NCBI RefSeq assembly: GCF_900112175.1
Contig: NZ_FOYT01000006.1
Coordinates: 62,001 to 126,000 of the forward strand
Direction of reading: 5' to 3'
From: Halogeometricum rufum
Lineage (GTDB): Archaea; Halobacteriota; Halobacteria; Halobacteriales; Haloferacaceae
Length of the DNA: 64,000 nt
A program made the translations under genes and the position numbers. Positions 17,361 to 26,498 of this stretch are shown piece after piece. How positions within the stretch are numbered: the stretch's first letter is position 1; the number at the start of each line of letters is the position of its first letter. The notes beneath the pieces were generated by a model that worked only from the letters and a program-made list of their open reading frames with translations, made no database searches and was not told the DNA's origin.

Positions 17361-17906
17361 ATGAAGCTGACGCGACGGGACGCGCTCGGTTCCCTCCTCG
17401 CTGGCGGCGTCGGGGCCGCCGGTGCTGCGCTGTTCCCCGCTTCGGACCGACGGCGGGCCGACGGTGAACGCACGCTGACCGACGCAGACGTCCGAGCGCT
17501 CACCGCAGTCGCCGAAACCGTCTATCCGACGGAGGTACTACCGACCGACGAGTTCGTGGCGAACTACGTCGGCGGGCTTCCGGAGCCGAGAGCCGGAATC
17601 GTCGCGGACACGGTACGGTCGCTCGACGCGTACGCGCGACGGGAGTTCGGGGCCCCGCTGGCGTCGCTCTCTCGCGACGAACGAGACTCCGTGCTCCGTT
17701 CGATGGGCGTCGACCGAACCGGGTCCGACCCGGAGGGGACCCTCCCCGAACGCGTCCGCTACTACGTCGTCAACCAACTGCTGTACGGGCTCTACAGTTC
17801 GCCGCGCGGGAGCAGTCTGGTGGGTATTCGGAACCCCGTCGGCTACCCCGGCGGCTACGAATCGTACCAGCGACCGCCCTCCGCTGACGCCTCGATGGAG
17901 CGATGA
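17361..17906 (+). CDS. Gluconate 2-dehydrogenase subunit 3-like Tat protein
   Basis: 181 residues. The N-terminus is a Tat signal (MKLTRRDALGSLLAGG, then a hydrophobic run to about residue 28). The mature part matches the small-subunit family of membrane-bound gluconate or sorbitol dehydrogenases (LTDADVRALTAVAETVYPTE; VRYYVVNQLLYGLYSSPRG). In such enzymes this subunit escorts and stabilises the flavoprotein. It overlaps the GMC oxidoreductase gene by ATGA at 17903-17906, so the two are coupled. Confidence 0.85.
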   Translation: MKLTRRDALGSLLAGGVGAAGAALFPASDRRRADGERTLTDADVRALTAVAETVYPTEVLPTDEFVANYVGGLPEPRAGIVADTVRSLDAYARREFGAPLASLSRDERDSVLRSMGVDRTGSDPEGTLPERVRYYVVNQLLYGLYSSPRGSSLVGIRNPVGYPGGYESYQRPPSADASMER

Positions 17907-19561
17907 GCGCCACCGACTCCGAGCCGGACCGGACCCCTTCCGACGACGCGGACGTCTGTGTCGTCGGCTCCGGTGTGGCCGGCGCACTCGTCGCGTACAC
18001 GCTTTCGAGCCGCGGCTACGACGTCGTCGTTCTCGAAGCGGGTCCACGGTTCGATCCGAGCAAGCGCCTCCAGCAGATGGAGGACGCCATCCGTCCGGAA
18101 GGAAGCATCTCCGACGTCTGGGACGTCGGCGGCGAACGAGACCGGTACACCTCTTCGGGAGAGGTGTTCTACGGCCTGAACAAGACCCGCGTGAAGGGAG
18201 TCGGGGGGACGACGCTCCACTGGCTGGGTATCACCCCGCGGTTACACGAGAAGGACTTCGAGATGCAGACGCGGTACGGACTCGCCTCCGATTGGCCGAT
18301 AAGCTACGACGACCTCAGACCGTACTACGCCCGGGCGGAGCGAGAACTCGGCGTCGCGGGAGCGGACGACAACCCGTTCGCACCGCCGCGCGAGGAGGAC
18401 TACCCGATGGAGGCGTTCCCGCCGAGTTACTCGGACTCGTTGTTCGCCGACGCGTGTGAGAGCCTCGGAATCACGATGCACTCGGTCCCGCAGGCTCGTA
18501 ACTCCGAGACGTACGACGGCCGTAGCCAGTGCGTCGGGTTCAGCACGTGTATCCCCGTCTGTCCGTCGGGCGCGAAGTACAGCGGAGACGTCCACGTCCG
18601 GAAGGCCGAAGCCGAGGGTGCGCGGGTAATCGACCGGGCACCGGTCCAGCGACTCGAACACGACGACGAGGGGAACCACGTCGAAGCGGCCGTCTACGCC
18701 ACGCCCGACGGGACGCGACATCGACAGACGGCGGACGAGTTCGTCCTCGCCGCCGGTGCCGTCGAGGTTCCGCGCCTCCTGTTGCTCTCGCAGTCGGAGG
18801 CGTACCCGGACGGACTGGCGAACTCCAGCGGGGTCGTCGGCCGGTACTTCATGGACCACCCGATAGTCAGGCTGGAAGGCCGGGTGGACCGACCGACGAA
18901 TCAGGAACCCATCGGCTATCACACCAGCGAGACGCACCAGTTTTACGACCACGAGGACCCCGTTCCCGGGAGCATCAAGTTCGTCTTCGACAACGTCAAT
19001 TCGATGAACGCTGCCAACCGCGCACTCCGTGGCGCAGACCCCGACACGAGCGGCGACTTCGCCGACGTCTTCGCCGGCGACGCGTGGGGCGACGAAGCGC
19101 TCGAACGGATGCGCGCCGACACGCCGAACCGGATGGTCGGCATGTTCGCCAACCCGGAACCACTGCCGCGGGCAGAAAACCGGGTGACGCTGAACACCTC
19201 CCGCACCGACGACTTCGGCAACCCCGTGCCCGAAGTGTCGTGGAACATCGGCTCACACGCGCGAGAGACGATGGAGTACGCACGCGAACTACAGCACCGC
19301 GTCATGGACGAACTCGGCGGAGAGGTCACCTTCGAGAGCGACCTCTCGAATCCGCGACCCGCCTCGCACAAGATGGGGACGACCCGGATGGGGACTGATC
19401 CGAACGAGAGCGTCGTCGACGAGACGCTCCGCACGCACGACCTCCGAAACCTCTCTATCGCCTCGAGCAGCGTCTTCGTCACCGGCGGTGCGATGAATCC
19501 GACCTTGACCATCGCGGCGCTCTCACTCAAGGCCGCCGACCACGTCGAAGAACGACTGTAA
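17903..19561 (+). CDS. GMC-family FAD oxidoreductase
   Basis: 552 residues. FAD binding is shown by CVVGSGVAGALVAYTL near residue 20 followed by VVVLEAGPRF. Cys210, Cys216 and Cys220 form the CVGFSTCIPVCPSGAK cluster found in gluconate-dehydrogenase-like GMC enzymes. The C-terminal MNPTLTIAALSLKAADH segment is the conserved GMC end. It should oxidise an alcohol or sugar and pass electrons to a membrane acceptor; no cytochrome subunit is encoded here. It has no signal of its own, so export would depend on the Tat-tagged partner upstream. Confidence 0.88.
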   Translation: MSATDSEPDRTPSDDADVCVVGSGVAGALVAYTLSSRGYDVVVLEAGPRFDPSKRLQQMEDAIRPEGSISDVWDVGGERDRYTSSGEVFYGLNKTRVKGVGGTTLHWLGITPRLHEKDFEMQTRYGLASDWPISYDDLRPYYARAERELGVAGADDNPFAPPREEDYPMEAFPPSYSDSLFADACESLGITMHSVPQARNSETYDGRSQCVGFSTCIPVCPSGAKYSGDVHVRKAEAEGARVIDRAPVQRLEHDDEGNHVEAAVYATPDGTRHRQTADEFVLAAGAVEVPRLLLLSQSEAYPDGLANSSGVVGRYFMDHPIVRLEGRVDRPTNQEPIGYHTSETHQFYDHEDPVPGSIKFVFDNVNSMNAANRALRGADPDTSGDFADVFAGDAWGDEALERMRADTPNRMVGMFANPEPLPRAENRVTLNTSRTDDFGNPVPEVSWNIGSHARETMEYARELQHRVMDELGGEVTFESDLSNPRPASHKMGTTRMGTDPNESVVDETLRTHDLRNLSIASSSVFVTGGAMNPTLTIAALSLKAADHVEERL

Positions 19562-19614
19562 CGCCTCGGACACCGTGAACGACCGAGGTACGACGGCGAT
19601 GCTCCTCGCGCCGG

Positions 19615-20922
19615 TTACGTCGCTGGGTCATCGGCCGCCCGGGAGTTCGACCGATTCCTGGCTACGTGTCGACCCTTCCGATACAGCCAGTAGACTCCGA
19701 TGGCGGCGAAGAGTATCAAGAACGGCTGTACCGTCGGCACCTTGTATCGCGACAGGACGAAGAAGAGGCTGTAACCACCGGTGAAAGCGACGAACAGGAA
19801 GTAGATCAGCATCACGCCGCCTCTCCGAACGCCCGTGAGTGCGATGCCGAGGGCGCCGGCGACGAACACGGGCAGGTAGGCGAGACTCCGGAGCAGACCG
19901 ACCTGATACTCGTGGACGTCGAGGACGGGCGGGAACCACCAGAAGTACCACATCGAGGAGACGACTTTCTCGGCGAACACGACGGGATGGGCGAGAACGT
20001 ACTCGGTAGCGCGTTCGAAGAACACCGCGTCGGCGCGGGCTTCGGACATCGTGCTGATTCGGGCATCGAGCGCGGGGCTGATGTGGTGGAAGTCGTTGGG
20101 AACTCCCGTGTGAATCGCCGGCGGCGCGTTCCCCCGCCAGAAGTTCCAGCCGACGAGTTTCATCAACACGAACCGGTCGTGGACGAGCGTGTTCCTGATG
20201 GCCCACGGAGCGACGAACGCGATCGTCGTCAGCGTGACCACCGTCACTAACCGAAGCGCGGCCAGACGGGAGCGACCCTGCACCTGCAGGAATATCCACA
20301 GCGCGACGAACGGGGAGAAGATGAGCGCCATCGGGAACGTGAGTATCGTCACGCCGAGGACGCTCCCGACGACCACCGCCCGTCGCTTCGTCGCGTCGTC
20401 CCGGAACCACAGAAGACTGTAGACGAGAAGCAGGATCAAGAACGTCGTGAACACGAGCTGGTGGATGACCGTGACCGAGTAGACGTAGTCCGGGTACAGC
20501 GCCATGAGACCACCACCGAGAAAGCCGATCCAGTGGCCGAACAACCGCTTTCCGACGAGGTAGAGAACGACGATCGAACCCGCCTGTACGACCGCCTGAA
20601 GCACCTGGACGAAGACGTAGGCCGTCGGTGTGATACCGAACACCTCGTACACGCCCGTGAGGAAGAACACGTACACCGGCGCCATCACCGACGTGACGTG
20701 CGTCGTGCCGGTGAGGTAGCTCGAACTGTACCCCAGTCCCATGATGAGGTTCCGAGCGATTTCGCCGTTCTCCCACGTCGTCACAGAGTAGAAGTTCTGT
20801 CTGAACGCGACGAACGCGAGGTTGACGACCAACGACAGAGAGAAGAGGAGACGGGCCGCGTTCTCGGACGCTACTGATCGAAGATTCGTCGATATCGGTT
20901 TCGCTATCGATTCAGCGTTCAT
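19615..20922 (-). CDS. GT-C membrane glycosyltransferase, family 39/PMT-like
   Basis: 435 residues with about ten to eleven membrane helices. After the first helix comes an acidic loop (TTWENGEIARNLIMGLG), where GT-C enzymes of the ArnT/PMT type place their catalytic acidic residue. Later loops include GWNFWRGNAPP. Such proteins use polyprenyl-phosphate sugars on the outer face of the membrane. The C-terminus is basic and polar. It is convergent with the GMC gene (gap 53 bases) and divergent from the nucleotide-sugar dehydrogenase gene. Confidence 0.75.
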   Translation of the reverse strand: MNAESIAKPISTNLRSVASENAARLLFSLSLVVNLAFVAFRQNFYSVTTWENGEIARNLIMGLGYSSSYLTGTTHVTSVMAPVYVFFLTGVYEVFGITPTAYVFVQVLQAVVQAGSIVVLYLVGKRLFGHWIGFLGGGLMALYPDYVYSVTVIHQLVFTTFLILLLVYSLLWFRDDATKRRAVVVGSVLGVTILTFPMALIFSPFVALWIFLQVQGRSRLAALRLVTVVTLTTIAFVAPWAIRNTLVHDRFVLMKLVGWNFWRGNAPPAIHTGVPNDFHHISPALDARISTMSEARADAVFFERATEYVLAHPVVFAEKVVSSMWYFWWFPPVLDVHEYQVGLLRSLAYLPVFVAGALGIALTGVRRGGVMLIYFLFVAFTGGYSLFFVLSRYKVPTVQPFLILFAAIGVYWLYRKGRHVARNRSNSRAADDPAT

Positions 20923-21100
20923 CTTCGTTACAGGCTCAATGGGGAGTTATCACTTAGATATTTGGCAAAACTCCGTCTTTCAGGACAGTCTGGCCCTCGT
21001 CGTGGTAGGTCAGCCACGGTATCGCCGCGCCGAATTCGAGAAACGACGAGATATTCCCGTGATGGGAGTGAGAATGGTACGAAAAATACACATTCTCCAC

Positions 21101-21110
21101 AATATATAAG
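21101..21110 (+). promoter_or_regulatory. TATA box upstream of the sugar dehydrogenase operon
   Basis: AATATATAAG lies about 41 bases before an ATG at 21146 and about 200 bases before the dehydrogenase ATG at 21307. The transcript therefore carries a long leader that contains a 53-codon open frame. Confidence 0.5.
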
Positions 21111-21145
21111 AAAGTTAATCTGTGACGACAGAGACACTTCAGTCG

Positions 21146-21307
21146 ATGTCTGTCAGCAAAGCTATCTCGGGAGGGACCGGTTTTCGCTGTTCGCGCGTCG
21201 TCGACACCCCTCTCCCGAACGGGGCCGCAGCAGATGGCGAGTTCGGGGGCCATCGACTCGGAGGGGGCCCGGAGACGGGCGAGGGGTCCGAGAGAGGTGG
21301 TCCGTGA
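21146..21307 (+). CDS. Possible leader ORF overlapping the sugar dehydrogenase start
   Basis: A 53-residue open frame starts at ATG 21146, is Gly- and Arg-rich in its second half (GGHRLGGGPETGEGSERGGP) and stops at TGA 21305-21307. That stop shares bases with both a GTG at 21304 and the ATG at 21307 of the dehydrogenase gene. A Shine-Dalgarno-like GAGGTGG lies a few bases before the overlap. The arrangement suits translational coupling. The peptide has no recognised family. Confidence 0.3.
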   Translation: MSVSKAISGGTGFRCSRVVDTPLPNGAAADGEFGGHRLGGGPETGEGSERGGP

Positions 21308-22593
21308 TGGAGCACGGTTTCGACCACGACCTGGCCGTAATCGGAGCCGGCCGCATCGGGCTTCCGTGGGCGGCCGTCCTCGCAGCGCACGCAGGTTTCT
21401 CCGTGACCTGCGTCGACGTCGACGAGGACCGAATAGACGAAATCAACGCCGGAGACGCACCCTTCGCCGAACCCGGACTCCACGAAGCGCTCGCCGAGGG
21501 ACTTCGAACCGAACGTCTCAGAGCGACGACCGACGCGAGCGTCGTCGAAGACCACCGATACGTCGCGATGACGATCAACGCGCGGCGAGACAAGATGGAC
21601 TCGTTCGTCCAGGTAGTTCGCGAGTACGCGGAGCACCTCACTGGCTCGCAGATACTCATCAATCGGACGACGCTCCCGGTCCGGATCATCTCGCGGATGC
21701 AAGAGATCGTCGGGGACGTCGCGTCAGAACCGCCGGGGTTCGCGGTGCTTCCCGAGCGACTCGCCGAGGGGAAGGCCGTCGAGGAGATTCTCTCGCTCCC
21801 GAATATCGTCGGCACGAACGACCAGCGGACGGCGACGGCGATGCGGGCACTCCTCGAGCCGTTGGGGACGGAGGTTCAGTTCACCGACCCGCGGACGGCG
21901 ATGTTCGTGAAACTGATCGACAACTCCTACCGCGACGCGCTGTTCGCCATCTCGAATCAGATCGCGTACGTCGCCGACGTCCTCGAACTAGACGGACACG
22001 AAGCGATAGCCCTCGCGAACGCGGACTACCCGCGGAACGACATTCCTTCACCCGGTCTCGTCGGCGGAAAGTGCCTTCCGAAGGATCCGCACTTCCTGAT
22101 GGACGAGACCATCTGCGACCAGCCGACGACTCCGGACCTGTTCAACGCGACGCGGCGAACGAACGCGTCGCTCCCGTCGTACATCGCCACAGAGATCCTC
22201 ACGAAGCGACCGGAGAAGGTCGCAGTTCTCGGTCTCTCGTACAAGGGCGGCGTGGGCGACACCTACAACTCACCGGCGGCGTCCATCGCGGAGATTATCG
22301 ACGCACAGGGCGTCTCAGTCTCGGCGTACGACCCGTTCGTCGACGGCCTCGACGACACGCTCGAAACCGCCCTGCACGGGGCGGACGTCGTCGTGCTAGC
22401 GACGCCACACGCGGAGTTCTCCGACGCCGTCGAGCAAATCAACGAGCACGCGCCGTCCACGGCGGTGATGTACGACGTCTGGGGGTTCTTCGACGGAGAA
22501 CGGCTCGACATCGAGTACGACGGGTTCGGCATCGAACGGGACACCGCCGTCGCCGAACCCGAAGCGGGCGTATTCACCGAGTTGAGCCAATGA
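21307..22593 (+). CDS. Nucleotide-sugar dehydrogenase (UDP-glucose/UDP-ManNAc dehydrogenase family)
   Basis: 428 residues from ATG at 21307, chosen because the Rossmann motif follows at once (LAVIGAGRIGLPWAAVLA). The central domain has TRRTNAS and DNSYRDALFAISNQ, and Cys256 in LVGGKCLPKDPHF is the catalytic thiol of the family. The C-terminal domain carries VLGLSYKGGVGDTYNSPA. These enzymes oxidise a UDP-hexose to the uronic acid with two NAD. It overlaps the following glycosyltransferase gene by ATGA and should supply it or neighbours with an acidic sugar. Whether the substrate is glucose or N-acetylmannosamine is open. Confidence 0.9.
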   Translation: MEHGFDHDLAVIGAGRIGLPWAAVLAAHAGFSVTCVDVDEDRIDEINAGDAPFAEPGLHEALAEGLRTERLRATTDASVVEDHRYVAMTINARRDKMDSFVQVVREYAEHLTGSQILINRTTLPVRIISRMQEIVGDVASEPPGFAVLPERLAEGKAVEEILSLPNIVGTNDQRTATAMRALLEPLGTEVQFTDPRTAMFVKLIDNSYRDALFAISNQIAYVADVLELDGHEAIALANADYPRNDIPSPGLVGGKCLPKDPHFLMDETICDQPTTPDLFNATRRTNASLPSYIATEILTKRPEKVAVLGLSYKGGVGDTYNSPAASIAEIIDAQGVSVSAYDPFVDGLDDTLETALHGADVVVLATPHAEFSDAVEQINEHAPSTAVMYDVWGFFDGERLDIEYDGFGIERDTAVAEPEAGVFTELSQ

Positions 22594-24329
22594 TCGTCGA
22601 CGTCATCATCCCGGCGTACAACGAGGCGGACCACTTCCGTCAGCTGGAGGAACGCCTCCTCGAACCGCTCCGATCGGTCGACAGGGACTGGGAGTTCAGA
22701 GTCTACCTCGTGGTCAACGACGACAGCACCGACGAGTCACCGGAACTCGCCGACGAGTTGGCCGAGCGGTGCGAGGAGGTACGGGTCGTTCACCGGACCG
22801 TCGACCCCGGATTCGGGAACGCACTCAAGCACGGCTTCGTCGAGAGCGACGGCGACGTCGTCGTCCCGTTCATGGCTGATTACTCCGACGACCCGTTCGA
22901 CATCCCGAAACTCGTCGACGAGATCGAGAACGGATACGACTTCGTCTACGGGTCACGATTCGCTCCGGGTGGGACGGTAGAAGGGTACTCGCCGCTGAAG
23001 CTGTTTTACAACCGCAGCTTCAACAACCTCGTCCGCCTGCTGTTCGGTGTCCGGGAGCGGGACATCACCAACGCGTTCTCCGCGTACAGACGCACCGTCA
23101 TCTCGTCGATCGGACCGGAGAACATCGACTCCGAGAGTTTCGACATCACGGCCGAACTGCCGTTGCGCGCGCACATCAAAGGATTTCGGAGTACGGAAGT
23201 TCCAGTCTCTTGGCGGAGCCGAGAAGCCGGCGTGAGCAAACTCAACGCGACTCGGAAGGGTCCGTTGTACGTGAAGCGTCTGCTCGAACAGTTCGTCGTC
23301 GGAAACGCCGCCGCGATGCGCGACCTCACCGAGAGCGTGACCAGCCAGAGCAAATCGCGTCTCCTGAGCAGCGTCGTCTTCGGCATCGTGATACTGCTCG
23401 TCCTACTCTCGATATCGGGGATGAACAGCGTGTTCGACATCCTCCGCAACGCGAACCCGGCGTGGATCGCGGTCGCCGCGGCCGCGTACCTGGGTTCGTT
23501 CGTGATACGTACCTGGCGGTGGCGGGTGCTGTTGCGGACGAGCGGACACCTCGCCAGCCGGGGGGGCGTGTTCAGGAGCATTCTCGCGGGCTGGTTCATC
23601 AACTTCCTCGTCCCGGCACGGGGCGGCGACATCCTTCGTGGTCTCGCGCTCAAGACGACCGAAGACGTCCCCTTCAGCGTCGGCACTGGGACCATCGTCA
23701 TCGCCAGAATCTTCGACATGCTGGTCCTCGCACTGGGACTGTTCGCCGTCTCGCTGCTGTTCGTCGACTCCCGTTACACCATCTACCTCGGCGTCGGTGC
23801 GGTCGGTCTGGCAGCAGTCATGCTTGCGGGACTCGGAGCTGTCTACTACTTCGGTGACTGGGTGTCCGACCGGTTCGAACACTGGATCGCCGACATCAGG
23901 GAGTCGATTCGAGCGGTCCGAGAGGCGCTACAGGAGAGCGCGACGAACCCGTTCGGCCTCTCGCTCGCGTTCCTCCTCTCGATTCCAGTCTGGGTTCTAG
24001 AGGCGAGTACGCTGTTCTTCACCGCTCGAGCGCTCAGCCTCTCGATTCCCCCGGCTCCCGTCGTCGCGGCCGGTATCGCCGCGTTCGTCTCGCAGGCGGT
24101 TCCCGTGACGCCCGCAGGTATCGGCACGTTCGAGGCGACGATCACAGCCGTCCTGTCGTTATCCGGGGTCGAGCAGAACGTCGGGACGAGCCTCAGCATT
24201 CTCGACCACTTCATGCGACTGGCCGTCGTCTACCTGTTCGGTGCCGTGAGCGTCGTCCACATCGGATTCCGTTCGCGGACGTACTTCCGGAAGAAACGGC
24301 GCGAGTCGAATACGAGCCCCGTGGAATGA
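22590..24329 (+). CDS. Family 2 glycosyltransferase fused to a flippase-like (UPF0104) membrane domain, AglD-like
   Basis: 579 residues from ATG at 22590. Residues 1 to about 235 are a dolichol-phosphate-hexose-synthase-like GT-A domain: DVIIPAYNEADHF, NDDSTDESPE, GFGNALKHGF and DFVYGSRFAPGG. Residues about 255-570 hold seven to eight helices of the lysylphosphatidylglycerol synthase/UPF0104 type, with RTWRWRVLLRTSGHLASRGG and FLVPARGGDILRGLAL as the family marks. The same order occurs in Haloferax AglD, which charges dolichol phosphate with the last sugar of the S-layer N-glycan. Sharing that role is inferred. Confidence 0.85.
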   Translation: MIVDVIIPAYNEADHFRQLEERLLEPLRSVDRDWEFRVYLVVNDDSTDESPELADELAERCEEVRVVHRTVDPGFGNALKHGFVESDGDVVVPFMADYSDDPFDIPKLVDEIENGYDFVYGSRFAPGGTVEGYSPLKLFYNRSFNNLVRLLFGVRERDITNAFSAYRRTVISSIGPENIDSESFDITAELPLRAHIKGFRSTEVPVSWRSREAGVSKLNATRKGPLYVKRLLEQFVVGNAAAMRDLTESVTSQSKSRLLSSVVFGIVILLVLLSISGMNSVFDILRNANPAWIAVAAAAYLGSFVIRTWRWRVLLRTSGHLASRGGVFRSILAGWFINFLVPARGGDILRGLALKTTEDVPFSVGTGTIVIARIFDMLVLALGLFAVSLLFVDSRYTIYLGVGAVGLAAVMLAGLGAVYYFGDWVSDRFEHWIADIRESIRAVREALQESATNPFGLSLAFLLSIPVWVLEASTLFFTARALSLSIPPAPVVAAGIAAFVSQAVPVTPAGIGTFEATITAVLSLSGVEQNVGTSLSILDHFMRLAVVYLFGAVSVVHIGFRSRTYFRKKRRESNTSPVE

Positions 24330-24488
24330 CCGCTCTGCGACGGCCTCGGCTCGCGCCTAGGGACTCAATCCGCCGACCCGTCGTCGGTCGGCACGCACCG
24401 CGTTCCGACGCCGTTCGTCGTCGCTGAGCCCTATTCGCTAACTATATCGTGATTGTCCGTCTGACATTCTATAGCTTTTGCTGTAATT

Positions 24489-24497
24489 CATATATAC
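24489..24497 (+). promoter_or_regulatory. TATA box of the PPC-domain lipoprotein
   Basis: CATATATAC is centred about 25 bases before the GTG at 24519, which supports that GTG as a leaderless start over the TTG at 24507. Confidence 0.5.
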
Positions 24498-24518
24498 TGT
24501 CTAGTCTTGGGTGGCTGT

Positions 24519-25244
24519 GTGACGAAGCAAGACAGCGAAAACGAAGACCAGAGGGAGGGCGTGACGCTCGGTCGCCGTTCCTATCTCGCACTCGCGGGCG
24601 CAACGGTGACAGGGCTGGCCGGGTGTAGCGGTCAGGGGGCGCCGTCGAAACAGGTCGCGATGGAACCACTGGAGGTGTTCGGGTACGGCGGCGCGGCGAT
24701 CGTCGCACGGGAGGCAGTCGCGGTCACGACGGCGAGTGCGGTCGTCGAGGCCGAACCCAACGACGCTCGGCGGAACGCGACCGTCGTCAGCGTCGGAACG
24801 GAGGTGGCTGGCGAACTCACGTCGGGCGACGCGGACTGGTTCGCGTTCGACGTCGCCGCCGGTGACGACCTCTCGGTGCAACTCTCGCGAGAGAGCGGCG
24901 AGGGTATCGTCGCGGTGGCGCTGTACGACCCCGAGGGGAGTTTCCTGAACCTCGTGTACGCCGGAAGCGCGACGCCCGGCGCGGTCACGGAGACGGCCGA
25001 GACGTCCGGCCGGTACTACGCCGAAATCATCGACATCAACGGCGGGGCAGGCGCCTACACCGTGACGGTGTCGAACGGCGAGACGACGACCCCGGAACCG
25101 ACGCCGACCGAGACGCCAACGCCGACTGAGACACCAACCACAACGCCGACGCCGACCGAGACGCCCACCGCGACGCCGACGCCGAATCCTGAAGACGACT
25201 ACGGACGACAGGGTTACGGTCAATACGGCTACGGCGGCGTCTGA
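24519..25244 (+). CDS. Tat lipoprotein with PPC-type beta domain and Gly-Tyr tail
   Basis: About 241 residues from GTG at 24519. The N-terminus has a twin-arginine motif (LGRRSYLALAG) and a lipobox (GLAGC). Residues about 80-185 form a pre-peptidase C-terminal (PPC) domain: EPNDARRNATVV, ELTSGDADWFAFDVAAGDDL and GRYYAEIIDINGGAGAYTV. A Thr-Pro-Glu repeat spacer follows, and the protein ends with a Gly/Tyr/Gln-rich tail. PPC domains usually bind or present other proteins at the surface. The Thr-rich spacer is a likely O-glycosylation region. Isolated gene between glycan genes. Confidence 0.75.
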   Translation: MTKQDSENEDQREGVTLGRRSYLALAGATVTGLAGCSGQGAPSKQVAMEPLEVFGYGGAAIVAREAVAVTTASAVVEAEPNDARRNATVVSVGTEVAGELTSGDADWFAFDVAAGDDLSVQLSRESGEGIVAVALYDPEGSFLNLVYAGSATPGAVTETAETSGRYYAEIIDINGGAGAYTVTVSNGETTTPEPTPTETPTPTETPTTTPTPTETPTATPTPNPEDDYGRQGYGQYGYGGV

Positions 25245-25372
25245 GTCCCGCTCGGACGTTCCAACGGCGACGTTTCGAGAGCGTTCGGAACGTCGGAGGC
25301 TGCCCGGTCGCTGCCGGTTCTGACACCACGAATTCGGTGGAGCGCTCCGGTCGCCGGTTGAGACAGTGCGGT

Positions 25373-26425
25373 TCAGAGTGCGTCGTACACGTCTCGGGTC
25401 TTCGCGCCGATGCTGCCCCAGTCGAACGCCGACACTCGCTGATAGTTCTGCGTCCCGATTGCGTCGAGGTCGGCGTCGAGTGCACGTTCCAGTGCGTCGG
25501 CTATCGACTCGTGGTCCGGGTCGTAGAGCAGTTCGGTCTGGTCCCGGAGCAGTTCCGGGAGACAACCCGTCCGCGGGCCGACGACCGGTCGCTCGAACGT
25601 CATCCCCAGAATCGCGCTCCCGGAGGTGAGGATGTCCCGATACGGCAGGACGACCGCGTCCGAAGCGTTGAAGTACACCTGCACGTCCTCGTCGGGGACA
25701 AACGACAGCGTGGCGTCCACGCGAGGGTCGGACTCGGCCCTCCGTCTAACCTCCCGCGCGTGCGACTCGTCGGAGGGTTTGCCGGCGACGAGCAGTCGGA
25801 CGTCCTCGTCCGGAAGCGAGGCGACGGCGTCGATGAGTTGCGGGACCTGTTTGTACGGCCGTATCTGGCCGAGATACAAGAAGACGGTCGAATCGGACGC
25901 GACGCCGAGTCTGTCGCGCGCCTCGTCGCGACTGACCGTATTTCGATGACTCGTCTCGTAGTGACCGTGCGGAATCACGTGGACGTGCCGGGACGTCGGG
26001 AGCCGATACCGTTCAACGACGGTGTCACGCGCCGCCTCGCAGTGGACGATGAGTTCGTCACAGAGCCTCGCGAACACGCGGCGGCCGAACAGTTCGATTC
26101 GTGGGTGCCGTCGCTCGTGGTCGAGGACGTTGTGAACGGTCCAGACGACGTCGATACGCATCAGTTTCGCAGTCAGCGTCGCGAGGAGAAAGACCGTAGA
26201 CTTCGCGTAGCTAACGAGGCGGCTCTCGCTGACGAGAAACGGGGCTATCCAGTGGAAGTGGACCACGTCCGGCCGCGTCTCGGCGACCGTTCGAAGCGTC
26301 GAAAGCGGATATCCGCTCGCGAACGTGACGTCGGTCCCGTCGGTCGAAATCCCCTCGGCCAGTCGACGCTGATAGGGGTTTCCGTCGGTGAAGTCCGGGA
26401 TAAACATGACCTTCATGCTCTCCAT
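25373..26425 (-). CDS. Family 4 (GT-B) glycosyltransferase
   Basis: 350 residues; the ATG at 26416 (MKVMFIPDF) is an equally good start three codons in. The GT-B pattern is present: N-terminal FIPDFTDGNPYQRRLAEG, VVHFHWIAPFL, then VFLYLGQIRPYKQVPQLIDA and the donor-binding FNASDAVVLPYRDILTSGSA. It is short for family 4 but has both Rossmann halves. It adds a sugar from a nucleotide donor on the cytoplasmic side; donor and acceptor unknown. It lies downstream of the membrane protein gene at 26499-28463, 73 bases apart. Confidence 0.88.
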   Translation of the reverse strand: MESMKVMFIPDFTDGNPYQRRLAEGISTDGTDVTFASGYPLSTLRTVAETRPDVVHFHWIAPFLVSESRLVSYAKSTVFLLATLTAKLMRIDVVWTVHNVLDHERRHPRIELFGRRVFARLCDELIVHCEAARDTVVERYRLPTSRHVHVIPHGHYETSHRNTVSRDEARDRLGVASDSTVFLYLGQIRPYKQVPQLIDAVASLPDEDVRLLVAGKPSDESHAREVRRRAESDPRVDATLSFVPDEDVQVYFNASDAVVLPYRDILTSGSAILGMTFERPVVGPRTGCLPELLRDQTELLYDPDHESIADALERALDADLDAIGTQNYQRVSAFDWGSIGAKTRDVYDAL

Positions 26426-26498
26426 CTCGTCGCTTCGAATCTTAGTTGTTTTGACGTAATCTCGCCGGAGCTGTCTGCCGTTCCGAGTTGGTCCCGAG

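Noticed and set aside
25086-25190. Short tandem repeats of ACGCCGACCGAGACG type
   Set aside because: They encode the Thr-Pro-Glu spacer of a lipoprotein and lack unique spacers, so they are not a CRISPR array.
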